In this document: positions 1 to 8,550 of the stretch, one piece after another
Position numbering within the stretch: position 1 is the first letter of the stretch
How the letters are laid out: each line of letters starts with the position of its first letter
Source: an uncultured Verrucomicrobia subdivision 3 bacterium
GTDB taxonomy: Bacteria > Verrucomicrobiota > Verrucomicrobiia > Limisphaerales > UBA11358
DNA length: 64,000 bases
Reading direction: 5' to 3'
Assembly: GCA_903872345.1 (NCBI GenBank)
Contig: CAIQKM010000187.1
Location: 62,001-126,000, forward strand
Translations under genes and position numbers: made by a program
The notes under the pieces: generated by a model
Seen by the model: the letters and a program-made list of their open reading frames with translations, nothing else
Told to the model about the DNA's origin: nothing
Databases searched by the model: none

Positions 1-446
1 ACAGGTGAAAGGAACGGACGAAGCGGGACATGCGCACGGCGGGCCAGGGGACATCGGAAAGCACATGCAACCGGAGGCCGCGGACTTTCCCAAGACAAAC
101 CGTCACGTTCTGGCTGAAATGGCCATGCTGGTCCAAAAGAAGGACGGAGATTTTGCATGTGTCTGAGGTCACGCGGGATGCATTTTGATGTAGTGGACGG
201 CGGCGGACAACAAAATTTAAGGGGACGAGAGCAATATTTGATGTGGCCCCGGCGGGACGGGGGAAACGTCATGGTCAGGCACAGGATCAGGCAGGGGCGA
301 ATTCCGTCAATTGGACGTATGTTCAATGGGAGCCCGGCGGGGAATTCGCTATTCCTCTTTAAGGCCCGGATGTTAAGTGGTTGCACCAAATATTTTGATT
401 TTGAGTATTATTCGGGCTGCTTTATGCTGGGATTAAATAATTAATC
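1..446. other. No confident gene; possible 3' end of an upstream gene
   Basis: Frame 2 of the plus strand is open from base 2 to a TGA at about 175 and could be the last 57 codons of a gene starting outside the window (its end reads NRHVLAEMAMLVQKKDGDF), but I recognise no family and chance is possible. A 95-codon frame at 157-444 has no family signature and is probably noise. A plausible promoter for the next gene lies at 401-428 (TTGAGT, 16 nt, TATGCT). It is followed at 431-446 by an imperfect AT-rich palindrome, GATTAAATAATTAATC, directly against the ATG at 447. Confidence 0.35.
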
Positions 447-1721
447 ATGAGAAAGATAAACATCCTCGCCGCCCCGTTATTGGGAATTTTTGCCATGTTC
501 AGCCAGCCGGTTGCCGCCCTGGCGCAGGCGCTGCCCGCCATCACCCTGGCTCCGGTCTTTCCGAAGCTCACGGATCAGCGGCCGGTTTGGATGAGTGAGG
601 CGCCGGATGGGACGGGCCGGTTTTTTGTGGTGTATCAGGATGGCCGGATTGTCATTGCGCACAAGGGATCGGATGGGTCGGATGCGAAGGAGTTTTTCAA
701 CATTGTGGACCGCGATCCGCATTTTGAGAATGAGGACGGGCTGCTGAGTCTGGCGTTTCATCCGGGCTTCGCGACGAACGGGTTGTTTTACGTTTATTAC
801 AACCAGAAGAACAACGAGGACAAGTGCGATCAGCCGCTGAATTTTCCGTTCCGCAGCGTGATCAGCGAGTTCAAGGTGTCGGCGACGAATGCGGACGCGG
901 CGGACCTGAAGAGCGAACGAATTTTGCTCCAAGTGCAGCAGCCGTTTAGCAATCACAAGGGGGGCGAACTGGTGTTCGGTCCGGATGGTTATTTGTATCT
1001 CGGCCTGGGCGATGGCGGGATGGGGGACGACCCGTTTGGCAGCGGGCAGAATACGGCGACGTTGCTCGCGAAGATGCTGCGGATTGACGTGAACACGAAG
1101 AGCACGGCGGGCGGCGGGCGGCATGTGCGGTCGCTGGAATACGGCATTCCGCGGGACAATCCGTTTGTGAAGGAGCCGGACATGGGCGGCGTGGGGGCGC
1201 GGCATGAAATCTACGCGTATGGTCTGCGGAATCCGTGGCGGTTCAGCTTTGATCGTGCGAACGGCGCGCTGTGGTGCGGCGATGTGGGCCAGGATTTGTG
1301 GGAGGAAGTGGACCTGATCGTGAAGGGCGGCAACTACGGCTGGAGCGTGCGCGAAGGGGCGCATCATTTCAAGCCGGGTCCGGAGGGCGCGAAATACATT
1401 GAGCCGGTGCTCGAATATCCGCACCGCACGAACCTGCTGGCGCAGGCGATGTTTCCGGATCACGGCACGGGGTTGTGCGTGATCGGCGGCTACGTGTATC
1501 GCGGCAAACAATTTCCGGCGCTGAACGGCGTGTACATTTACGGGGATTACAACTACGGCACGATCTGGGGATTCCGGTATAACTACGAGTCCAACAAACT
1601 CGTGAGTCACGGCACGCTGCTGCCGCAATCGAAGCATATGACGAGTTTTGCGGAAGATGCGAGCGGCGAGGTGTACGCCCTGATGGAAGACGGCAGCATT
1701 TACGAAATTACGGTGCCGTAA
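447..1721 (+). CDS. Exported PQQ-dependent sugar dehydrogenase-like protein (GSDH/HHIP-like propeller)
   Basis: This 424-residue protein has an N-terminal signal peptide (hydrophobic core about residues 6-26, cleavage after AQA). A six-bladed propeller of the glucose/sorbosone dehydrogenase family fills the rest. Visible family motifs are EDGLLSLAFHPGF (96-108), SNHKGGELVFGPDG (168-181) and YGLRNPWRFSFD. His170 sits where the catalytic base of soluble PQQ glucose dehydrogenase lies. Family members oxidise aldoses in the periplasm, passing electrons to quinones or cytochromes; the actual sugar cannot be read from the sequence. It heads a same-strand run with GH105, DUF1080 and GH5 genes, which fits periplasmic sugar processing. 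There is no SD before the ATG; a TTGAGT/TATGCT promoter lies 18 nt upstream. Confidence 0.85.
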   Translation: MRKINILAAPLLGIFAMFSQPVAALAQALPAITLAPVFPKLTDQRPVWMSEAPDGTGRFFVVYQDGRIVIAHKGSDGSDAKEFFNIVDRDPHFENEDGLLSLAFHPGFATNGLFYVYYNQKNNEDKCDQPLNFPFRSVISEFKVSATNADAADLKSERILLQVQQPFSNHKGGELVFGPDGYLYLGLGDGGMGDDPFGSGQNTATLLAKMLRIDVNTKSTAGGGRHVRSLEYGIPRDNPFVKEPDMGGVGARHEIYAYGLRNPWRFSFDRANGALWCGDVGQDLWEEVDLIVKGGNYGWSVREGAHHFKPGPEGAKYIEPVLEYPHRTNLLAQAMFPDHGTGLCVIGGYVYRGKQFPALNGVYIYGDYNYGTIWGFRYNYESNKLVSHGTLLPQSKHMTSFAEDASGEVYALMEDGSIYEITVP

Positions 1722-1961
1722 GCGGCCGGAATCGGTTGCTGTTGGACAGGGGCTTTTTGCCGCTGCCCCGGGAGCGCACACTGATCGCTTCCGGGGAGGA
1801 CCGATGGCATTGATTCGCCGGACCTGTGGGCGTTTGTACGTTGAAGCGGCGTGAACGTCGCGCTCCGGCCGGTTGGTAATCGCGGGCGTGTCATGGTCAT
1901 GAACGCTCGGCGGACATATCCGAAACTTTTGGGCGGGCATCACCGTCCAGCCAATAACAAC

Positions 1962-3239
1962 ATGAAAACATCCAACCTTAAGCTGGCGTTCCAGCTATCC
2001 ATCCTGATCGGTTCACTCGCGGGCTTCGCTCCGGGATTGCGCTCGGCGGATGCGGACGCGACGGGCGGCATCACGGATGCGGAGATTCGCGATGTGGTTG
2101 CGCGGGTGGCGCGGCATCAGATGCACACGCTGGCGGACGGGGATTATGGCGCGGTCGCATCGGTGGCGGCGGCGAAGGCGGCCAAGGCCCCGGAAGGCAT
2201 TGCGTGGGGTTATCCCTGGGGGGTGACCCTTTACGGGGCGATGCGTTCGGTGGAGGTGACGGGTGACAAGGAGGTGGAACAGTTTGTGGTGCAGCATAAC
2301 GAGATTTGCGCCCGGTATTACGAATGGCTGGCCGGTCTGAAGGGGAGCGTGACGAATGCCGGCGATTTGCCCGGTTTTATCCGCACCACGGCAATCAAGA
2401 ATCTCATGGGACTGGGGAGTCTGGACAGTTGCGGGGCGATGGGAAATGAATTGCTTGAATGCATGTTGCGGCACCCTGACCAGGTGACGGCGCCGGAGAA
2501 GCAGGTGCTGGCACGCATCGCGAACTGGGTGGTGGAAAAGCAGGATCGTTTGCCGGACGGAACGTTTTGGCGGCCGAAGGCCATGAACGGCACGCTGTGG
2601 CCGGATGATCTTTATATGGGCGGCGTGTTTCTGGTTCGCTACGGGCTATATACCCACGAGCAGAAATACATTGATGACGCGGCGAACCAGATCATTCATC
2701 AGGCGGCGCTGGAGGCGGATGCGGACGGCCTGTGGTTTCACGGATATTTTCAGAACGAAAAACAGCATGCGCCCTTCAAGTGGGGGCGCGGCAACGGCTG
2801 GGTGACCGTCACTATGGTGGAAACACTTTCGGCGATGCCGGAAAATGATCCGCTGCGGCCCCAGGTGCTGGCGTTGCTGCGGCAGCAGGTGGCGGGTTTA
2901 AAGAAGGTGCAGGCGCCGGATGGCATGTGGCGTCAGGTGCTGGACAAGCCCGAGCTTTGGGAGGAAACCTCCGCCACGGCGATGTTTGCGTATGGCATTG
3001 CGCGCGCGGTGAACCGGGGCTGGCTGGACGCGGCCGACATGGCGGTGGCGCGCAAGGCGTTCGCGGGGATTGCGAAAAAGGTCACTGCTGATGGCGGCGT
3101 GAACGGTACGTGCATTGGCACGAACATCGGACGCGAGCTGTCTTACTATGTGAAGCGCGAGCAGCCGGATGACGACCTGCATGGCCGGGGCGTGACGCTG
3201 CTGGCGGGCACGGAACTTTTGCTGGCGGGGAAAAAGTAA
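1962..3239 (+). CDS. Exported GH105 (unsaturated rhamnogalacturonyl/glucuronyl hydrolase-like)
   Basis: The frame opens at 1851, but the ATG at 1962 gives a proper signal peptide (MKTSNLKLAFQLSILIGSLA...), so I take a 425-residue protein. The rest is an (alpha/alpha)6 barrel of the GH88/GH105 type. Diagnostic stretches are AWGYPWGVTLYGAM near the N-terminus, LWPDDLYMGGVFL (Asp215 at the position of the YteR catalytic acid), HAPFKWGRGNGW and ELWEETSATAMFAYGIARAV. The family hydrates delta-4,5-unsaturated uronic acids at the non-reducing end of lyase products. Neighbours include GH5, GH36, a GH2 glucuronidase-like enzyme and, further along, a GH78 operon, which suggests pectin or arabinogalactan side-chain use. 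No lyase gene is in the window, so the source of unsaturated ends is unknown. Confidence 0.88.
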   Translation: MKTSNLKLAFQLSILIGSLAGFAPGLRSADADATGGITDAEIRDVVARVARHQMHTLADGDYGAVASVAAAKAAKAPEGIAWGYPWGVTLYGAMRSVEVTGDKEVEQFVVQHNEICARYYEWLAGLKGSVTNAGDLPGFIRTTAIKNLMGLGSLDSCGAMGNELLECMLRHPDQVTAPEKQVLARIANWVVEKQDRLPDGTFWRPKAMNGTLWPDDLYMGGVFLVRYGLYTHEQKYIDDAANQIIHQAALEADADGLWFHGYFQNEKQHAPFKWGRGNGWVTVTMVETLSAMPENDPLRPQVLALLRQQVAGLKKVQAPDGMWRQVLDKPELWEETSATAMFAYGIARAVNRGWLDAADMAVARKAFAGIAKKVTADGGVNGTCIGTNIGRELSYYVKREQPDDDLHGRGVTLLAGTELLLAGKK

Positions 3240-3257
3240 CAATCCTCAATTTAACCT

Positions 3258-3932
3258 ATGAAAACAGTTGCCTTGTTTTTTAAACACAACCTGGTGGTCA
3301 CGGTGTTGGCGGCCGTGGTTTTGACTCTTGCCGGGGGTGGTACGGCAAGTGCGGCGGGCGTGGATTTGTTCAACGGCAGGGATTTCGCGGGTTGGACGTT
3401 TTTCATGCGATCCAATGCCGCGCCGGAAAAAACGTGGAGCATTACGAACGGCATTATCCATTGCAAAGGCAAGCCGTCCGGGTTTCTGCGCACGGAACAG
3501 AGTTATCATGATTACAAGCTGACAGTGGAATGGCGGTTTGTGAAAGTGGCGCCGCATGCGGACAACACGGGCGTGCTGGTGAACATGCAGTTGCCGGACC
3601 GGGTCTGGCCGAAGTGCATTGAGTGTCAGGGCCAATATCACAAGCAGGGCGATTTCTGGCTGCACAGCGGCGCGAGCGCGGCGGGTTTTCCGCCGAATGA
3701 AAATCCCAAGAAGAGCGTCAACGCACCCATGACCGTGCCGCCGAATGAAAAGGAGCCGGGCGAATGGGGCGAATATCAGGTGATCGCGAGCGGGGATACG
3801 GTGGAAATTCTGGTGAACGGCAAGTCCATGAACAAGATTACGGGCTGCAATGTCACGTCCGGCTTCATCGGCATCCAAAGCGAAGGGGCGGAGATTGAGG
3901 TGCGGAAGGTTTATTTGGAGCCGTTGAAATAA
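3258..3932 (+). CDS. Exported DUF1080 (3-keto-disaccharide hydrolase-like) protein
   Basis: This 224-residue protein has a signal peptide ending near TASA/AAG and a single jelly-roll domain of the DUF1080 type. It opens with the family hallmark VDLFNGRDFAGWTFF, continues with TWSITNGIIHCKGKPSGFLRT and YKLTVEWRF, and ends with ITGCNVTSGFIGIQSEGAEIEVRKVYLEP. Characterised members act on 3-keto-glycosides made by Gfo/Idh-type oxidoreductases; many are uncharacterised binding or hydrolytic proteins. The gene starts 18 nt after the GH105 stop, so the two are probably cotranscribed. The ATG has no SD; the preceding bases are AT-rich. Confidence 0.85.
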   Translation: MKTVALFFKHNLVVTVLAAVVLTLAGGGTASAAGVDLFNGRDFAGWTFFMRSNAAPEKTWSITNGIIHCKGKPSGFLRTEQSYHDYKLTVEWRFVKVAPHADNTGVLVNMQLPDRVWPKCIECQGQYHKQGDFWLHSGASAAGFPPNENPKKSVNAPMTVPPNEKEPGEWGEYQVIASGDTVEILVNGKSMNKITGCNVTSGFIGIQSEGAEIEVRKVYLEPLK

Positions 3933-3980
3933 GGGGCGGGCGCAGTCTGACAATGCCCCGAGTCTGAATAGCTGAGCGCC

Positions 3981-4027
3981 ACCTCACCCCGACCCTCTCC
4001 CCCATTTACCAATGGCGGAGAGGGGGA
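3981..4027. repeat. Dispersed extragenic palindrome, copy 1
   Basis: The gap after the DUF1080 gene carries CTCACCCCGACCCTCTCC followed by a short loop and GGAGAGGG. CCCTCTCC (3993-4000) pairs with GGAGAGGG (4017-4024). A second copy with the same CTCACCCC.GCCCTCTCC lead-in is at 6185-6227. Such a hairpin could act in transcript ending or stability, but no U-run follows. Confidence 0.7.
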
Positions 4028-4077
4028 AAACCCGGCTGGCGAACGGTTTGCGGCATGAACTTGCGGCTTATGATTTA

Positions 4078-4096
4078 GGGGCAGTGGCAGGATGTG
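4078..4096 (+). repeat. 19-bp exact repeat, copy 1
   Basis: GGGGCAGTGGCAGGATGTG occurs here and again at 9805-9823, both times in an intergenic gap shortly upstream of a gene. The flanks are not clearly alike. Confidence 0.6.
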
Positions 4097-4125
4097 CCCA
4101 ATAATGGCGTGGTGCGGATTCCGGT

Positions 4126-4154
4126 TTGACAGGGGGATGGCCGGGGCGTATCAA
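4126..4154 (+). promoter_or_regulatory. Sigma70-like promoter for the membrane-protein gene
   Basis: A consensus -35 TTGACA (4126-4131) is followed after 17 nt by TATCAA (4149-4154). The expected start of transcription is near 4161, only a few bases before the preferred TTG start codon at 4168. Confidence 0.5.
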
Positions 4155-4167
4155 GGAGGCGGCGGTC

Positions 4168-4824
4168 TTGATTTTGAAAACATTGCCCATCATCCACTTC
4201 CTGTTTGGCGCGCTGGCATTGTTTCTGGTGCTGGAGTTGGTGGATTGTTTTTTTGGCCTCGTGTTCACCATCCCTTTTGCCACGGCGGTGGCATCGGTGG
4301 TGTTGATCCGTCGAAGCCGGGTCGGGGTGCTGGCGCGCGTGCAACTGGTCATGACGCTGCTGGCTGCGCTTGCGGTGGTGGGTGAAGGCTGGTTGTCGTC
4401 GCGGAATTATCCCGCCACGGTGATTTGGCCCTGGCTGGTCGGGGTTGTTCTATTGATCGGACTGGTGCTGCCGTGGATTGTCTTCACGGTTTTTCATTTG
4501 ATGGAAACATACAGCCGCCGGGATCAGTCCGAGGGCGGATTCCGGCCGGGCTTGCCGGCGCATGCGCTGATGGCGGTGACGCTCACGGCAGGTTGTGCGG
4601 GCATTGCCGGAGGTTTCACGGGGCCGCCGGAAGCTTTTACGCAAGTGATAATGGGGGCGCTGGCATTTCTGGTGGCCAGCATCGCCGTATTTGTGGCCGG
4701 GCGGACGGCGTGGTTTCGCGGGCTGCCGGCGGAACGGCAGCGGTCCAGTGTCTGGCTGCTGGCGGCCAATGCCAGTGTGGCGGTGCTGTTGGTGCCGGTG
4801 CTGGGCAGAATCTTCAGCCGTTGA
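4168..4824 (+). CDS. Unknown multi-pass membrane protein
   Basis: I do not recognise a family. The frame opens with a TTG at 4126, but that codon is part of a likely -35 box. A TTG at 4168 with AAGGAGG 8 nt before it (4153-4159) is the better start and gives 218 residues beginning ILKTLPIIHFLFG. Hydrophobic segments lie at about residues 5-30, 32-45, 58-72, 83-108, 138-160, 170-190 and 200-215, suggesting six or seven helices with short charged loops (RRSRVG; ETYSRRDQSEGG). There is no signal peptide and no catalytic motif. It lies between the DUF1080 and GH5 genes on the same strand, so a role with them is possible but unsupported. Confidence 0.6.
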   Translation: MILKTLPIIHFLFGALALFLVLELVDCFFGLVFTIPFATAVASVVLIRRSRVGVLARVQLVMTLLAALAVVGEGWLSSRNYPATVIWPWLVGVVLLIGLVLPWIVFTVFHLMETYSRRDQSEGGFRPGLPAHALMAVTLTAGCAGIAGGFTGPPEAFTQVIMGALAFLVASIAVFVAGRTAWFRGLPAERQRSSVWLLAANASVAVLLVPVLGRIFSR

Positions 4825-4922
4825 ACCGCGCTCCGGTCGCGCTCCGCCGTTGCCGGACCTTTCAGTTTGAGCGGGACACCCGGGCAGAGTCAGGGCATTT
4901 TGATGGCCGGTAATTTACTGGC

Positions 4923-6089
4923 ATGAAAATTAAAACGTTCTTTTGGGTGGCACTGGCGGCGGTGTCGGGTTTAACGGTTTGGGCGGCCGAACCGGATTTG
5001 GGACCGATTCCCGGCAATCCGCCGGGGATGAAGCCGTTGACGAGTCATCGCACGCCGGCGGATCGCGCGGCCAAGGAATTTCTGCACGGTGTGAATCTGG
5101 CGGATTATCTCGAGGCGTCGCCGCAGTATTTTGGCCGCGGGGTGGTGGTGGAGGCCGGGGAACTGGCGCAGATCAAGAAGGAGGGGTTTGATCACGTGCG
5201 CGTGCCGATTGGCTGGCATCATTTCACGGGGGCGGCGCCGGAGTTCGCGCTGATGCCGGTGATTTTCAGCCGGGTGGATTTCATTGTCACCAACTGCTTG
5301 AAAAACCGGCTGGCGGTGATGATCAACATCCATCATTTCGACGAGCTGGACCGCGATCCGGCGATGGCGAAGGGGGAGTTTCTGGCGATCTGGCGTCAGA
5401 TTGCGGCGCATTACCAAAAATTCCCGGCGACGCTGGCGTTTGAACTGGATAACGAGCCGCACGATCAGGCCACCACGGCGCTGATGAATCCGATTTATGC
5501 GCAGGTGATCACCGAGATTCGGCGGACGAATCCGCATCGGACGATTTTTGTGGAACCGGGCAATTGGGGGAGCATCGGTGAATTGAAGAATCTGGTGTTG
5601 CCGCCGGATGACAACGTGATTGTGTCGGTGCATTGTTACGACCCGTTTTATTTCACGCATCAGGGAGCGAGCTGGGTGAATGAGGTGTTGCCCACGGGGG
5701 TGGTTTTTCCCGGGCCGCCGCCGACGCCGCTGGTGCCGGATGCGAAGTTAAAATTGAAACCGTGGGTGCGCGATTGGATCAAAAAGTACAACACGCTGCC
5801 AACGGAGCAGAATCCGAGCAGTCCGGCGGCGTTTGCCGGCAAATTCAAATATCTGCGGGCGTGGTCGGATTATTATGGCCGGCCGGTTCACATTGGTGAA
5901 TTCGGCGCGTACACCAAGGGGGACCAAGCTTCGCGCGTGCATTTCTACACTGCCTTCCGGCAGGCGGCGGAGGCGGAGAAGCTCGGGTGGTGCATCTGGG
6001 ACTGGAGCTCGGGTTTTCGGTACTGGGACAAGAAAAACAACCGACCCGTGCCGGGCATGGCGACGGCGTTGTTTGGGCGGAAGGAGTGA
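4923..6089 (+). CDS. Exported GH5 glycoside hydrolase (cellulase-like fold)
   Basis: This 388-residue protein has a signal peptide (MKIKTFFWVALAAVSGLTVWA) and a complete TIM barrel of the cellulase (PF00150) type. The start of the fold reads HGVNLADYLEA, followed by FDHVRVPIGWHHF and MINIHHFDEL. The acid/base Glu178 is in FELDNEPHD and the nucleophile Glu326 in HIGEFGAYTKG, with the late WDWSSGF strand present. GH5 covers endoglucanases, mannanases, xyloglucanases and exo-glycosidases; the subfamily cannot be decided by eye. The ATG has no SD. It converges on the GH36 gene, with repeats in between. Confidence 0.9.
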   Translation: MKIKTFFWVALAAVSGLTVWAAEPDLGPIPGNPPGMKPLTSHRTPADRAAKEFLHGVNLADYLEASPQYFGRGVVVEAGELAQIKKEGFDHVRVPIGWHHFTGAAPEFALMPVIFSRVDFIVTNCLKNRLAVMINIHHFDELDRDPAMAKGEFLAIWRQIAAHYQKFPATLAFELDNEPHDQATTALMNPIYAQVITEIRRTNPHRTIFVEPGNWGSIGELKNLVLPPDDNVIVSVHCYDPFYFTHQGASWVNEVLPTGVVFPGPPPTPLVPDAKLKLKPWVRDWIKKYNTLPTEQNPSSPAAFAGKFKYLRAWSDYYGRPVHIGEFGAYTKGDQASRVHFYTAFRQAAEAEKLGWCIWDWSSGFRYWDKKNNRPVPGMATALFGRKE

Positions 6090-6184
6090 GGTGCATAACC
6101 GGGGACGAGTATCAAGGCCGAGGCGACCAGACAATGAGGGTGCTTTTGTCGAATGCCAAACAAGACCTTAATGGTCTAACGCTT

Positions 6185-6227
6185 GCCCTCACCCCGGCCC
6201 TCTCCCCCGAGGAGAGGGAGAAAGGGT
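6185..6227. repeat. Dispersed extragenic palindrome, copy 2
   Basis: In the gap between the convergent GH5 and GH36 genes, CCCTCTCC (6198-6205) pairs with GGAGAGGG (6211-6218) over a short loop, with the same CTCACCCC lead-in as 3981-4027. A second small palindrome, GGCGCGCACGGAGTGACGCGCC, follows at about 6271-6292. The rest of 6090-6353 holds nothing else I can identify. Confidence 0.65.
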
Positions 6228-6353
6228 TCCAGCGTTTATTGCTAACGAACGCTAACTGGTTCGCCATGACGGCGCGCACGGAGTGACGCGCCCTACGATT
6301 CTCGGCTTACCGATTATCGCTTGGAAATAGTACGACTCCGCCTTTGCTGGCAC

Positions 6354-8534
6354 TTACTCGGCAGTGAATTCAATTACGGCGCTGTCGAATTCCTTGGTGC
6401 AGGCGGGGGTGATGCCGTCGCGCATGAGGGTGGCGCCATCCACGACGGTATCTTGACCGGGCAGGCGGGAGGCGGTGCCGACGGCGAGGTTCACTTCGCG
6501 GATGCGATAGTGGCGTTGCGGGTCGAGGCCCTGCGGTTTCACGGTATCGGCGGGGCCGCTGGCGATTTGATAGGTGAAGAGCACGGCGTGGCTGCGGTCT
6601 TCGGAAACAAAGTCGAGGGCCGAGCGCTGGCCATCGTAGGGGGAGACGAGGCGGTAAAGGTCGCCTTGCTGCACGATGGGGCGGAGGTCGTTTTTATAAA
6701 GGGCCACGGCGGCCAGGGCTTCGGCTTTTTCGTCCGGGGAGAGTTTGGCGAAATCCAGGTCGAAGCCGAGCGCGCCGCTGAAGGCGACATCGAGAGTGAA
6801 CTTGAACGGACGTTCGTTCATGCGGGTGACGTGCGCGGCGATGGCGCAGGCGGGGAAGAAATGGCTGTAACCCCATTGGATAAAGACGCGGTCGCGCGGG
6901 TCGGTGCGGTCGCTGGGCCAGAAGGTGTGAAAATAGCGGAGGGCCTGGTAATCCACGCGGCCGCCGCCGCCGGAGCAAAGCATGGCGGTGACGTTTGGAA
7001 AATTCGTGGCGAAGCGGCCCATGATGTCGTACAGCGCCCAGTTGTAATCAATGAGCAGGTGCGATTGTTCGTCCGGTTTGAGATAGAAGGAGCCGGGCTG
7101 GGTGACGAAGCGGTTGCAATCCCATTTCACGTAGGTGATGCCGGGATTGGGGGCGAGGGTGTCGTTGATGACTTTCCAGACGTAGTCGCGAACGGCGGGG
7201 CGGCTGAGGTCGAGGTTGAGCTGGTTGCGTTGCAACTGCGGCTCGCGGTGGAGCTGGCCGATGACCCAGTCCGGGTGGCGATGATAGAGTTCGCTGGCGG
7301 GATTGACCATTTCGGGTTCCAGCCAGATGCCGAAGCGGACGTCGCGTTGGTGCGCGGCTTGGGTGAGATAGCCGAGGCCATCGGGCAGTTTGCGCGGGTT
7401 CACCTGCCAGTCGCCGAGGCCGGCGCGGTCGTTGTCGCGGGGATATTTGTCGCCGAACCAGCCGTCATCGAGGAGGAAAACCTCGGCGCCGAGGTCGTGC
7501 GCGGTGGCGAGCAGGGCGGTGAGTTTCGGTTCGTTGAAGTTGAAGCCGGTGGTTTCCCAGTTGTTCAGGAGCACGGGGCGGAGCTGGCCGGTGTCGCGCA
7601 GAATATAGCGGCGGGCCCAGCGATGAAAATTGCGGCTGATCTGGCCTTTGCCGGCGGCGCTCCAGCTCCAGAACATTTTGGGCGTGTTGAACAACTGATG
7701 GCGCGCGAGGTGATAGGCGGAGTTGAAGGGGTTGATGCCGGTGAGGGCGCGTAATTTGCCGGCGGGGTCCACATCAAAGGCGAACTGGTAACTGCCGGAC
7801 CAGCCGAGCGTGCCGCCATAGACTTCGCCGGCGTCTTCGCGGGCGGGGCCGTTCTTGGAGAGCAGGAAGACGGGGGTGCGATATTGATGGGCGCGCACGC
7901 CGAGCTTGGTATCCAGCACCTTGGTGCCGAAGGTGAGTTGCTCCTCGGCGAGCTGGCCTTCCTTGGCCCAGTCGCCGTGGAACTGGGTGAGCCAGTAATT
8001 GCCGCCGGGCAGTTCGGGCGAGGAGGAGGCGAAGCGTTCGAGCGTGACCTGGCCCTTTTCGTCGTGGCTGATTTCGGCCCATTGTTCAATGACGTCTTCG
8101 TTCCGATAGGTTTTGAGATTCAGCGCCACGTGGAACGGATAGTAGGAATCCTTCAGCTCGATGCGGGTGAGAGTGACATTGGAGTCCAGCGCGGTGACGG
8201 TGTGGCTGACGTAGCGGAGGTCGGTGGAGGTATTGCCATCGGTGTGGACGGCGAGCAGGGCGGGTTCGAAGAGAAAGCCGTCGCCGGCCTGGGGATAGAA
8301 TTCGGCGTCGCGGCCGGGCGTTTTGGCGGGGATGGCCGGGGAGTTGCCGGCGCTACCGTAGGCGAGCTGATACAGGCGTTGGTCCGTGCCCACCAGGAGG
8401 GTCATTTGCGACCGTGCGGTGTTCACCGGAATCAGTTCCGCGCTCGTAGCCGGGGCGGCGGTCAACGGGTGCGGTGCAAGGGTGAAACCCAGGGCGAGGA
8501 GACAGAATTTTGCGAACAGATTGCTTGGACTCAT
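6354..8534 (-). CDS. Exported GH36 alpha-galactosidase
   Basis: The frame extends to 8618, but the ATG at 8534 gives a signal peptide (MSPSNLFAKFCLLALGFTLA) and avoids overlapping the upstream gene, leaving 726 residues. The order is an N-terminal beta-supersandwich, a TIM barrel and a C-terminal beta domain, as in full-length GH36. Barrel motifs include FLLDDGWFG, FGIWLEPEMVNP, the nucleophile strand TYVKWDCNR (Asp472), MLCSGGGGRVD and the acid/base loop FWPSDRTDP. The family releases alpha-1,6-galactose from raffinose-type oligosaccharides and galactomannan. It follows the VOC gene by 16 nt on the same strand, so the two form an operon. Confidence 0.93.
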   Translation of the reverse strand: MSPSNLFAKFCLLALGFTLAPHPLTAAPATSAELIPVNTARSQMTLLVGTDQRLYQLAYGSAGNSPAIPAKTPGRDAEFYPQAGDGFLFEPALLAVHTDGNTSTDLRYVSHTVTALDSNVTLTRIELKDSYYPFHVALNLKTYRNEDVIEQWAEISHDEKGQVTLERFASSSPELPGGNYWLTQFHGDWAKEGQLAEEQLTFGTKVLDTKLGVRAHQYRTPVFLLSKNGPAREDAGEVYGGTLGWSGSYQFAFDVDPAGKLRALTGINPFNSAYHLARHQLFNTPKMFWSWSAAGKGQISRNFHRWARRYILRDTGQLRPVLLNNWETTGFNFNEPKLTALLATAHDLGAEVFLLDDGWFGDKYPRDNDRAGLGDWQVNPRKLPDGLGYLTQAAHQRDVRFGIWLEPEMVNPASELYHRHPDWVIGQLHREPQLQRNQLNLDLSRPAVRDYVWKVINDTLAPNPGITYVKWDCNRFVTQPGSFYLKPDEQSHLLIDYNWALYDIMGRFATNFPNVTAMLCSGGGGRVDYQALRYFHTFWPSDRTDPRDRVFIQWGYSHFFPACAIAAHVTRMNERPFKFTLDVAFSGALGFDLDFAKLSPDEKAEALAAVALYKNDLRPIVQQGDLYRLVSPYDGQRSALDFVSEDRSHAVLFTYQIASGPADTVKPQGLDPQRHYRIREVNLAVGTASRLPGQDTVVDGATLMRDGITPACTKEFDSAVIEFTAE

Positions 8535-8550
8535 AAATTGGATTGCAGAT

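Noticed and set aside
157-444. 95-codon frame before the sugar dehydrogenase
   Set aside because: No domain, no SD, and it ends right at the next promoter; likely chance.
6321-7754. 477-codon plus-strand frame opposite GH36
   Set aside because: Antisense shadow: Gly/Val/Ala/Glu-rich with no family features, while the opposite strand encodes a full GH36.
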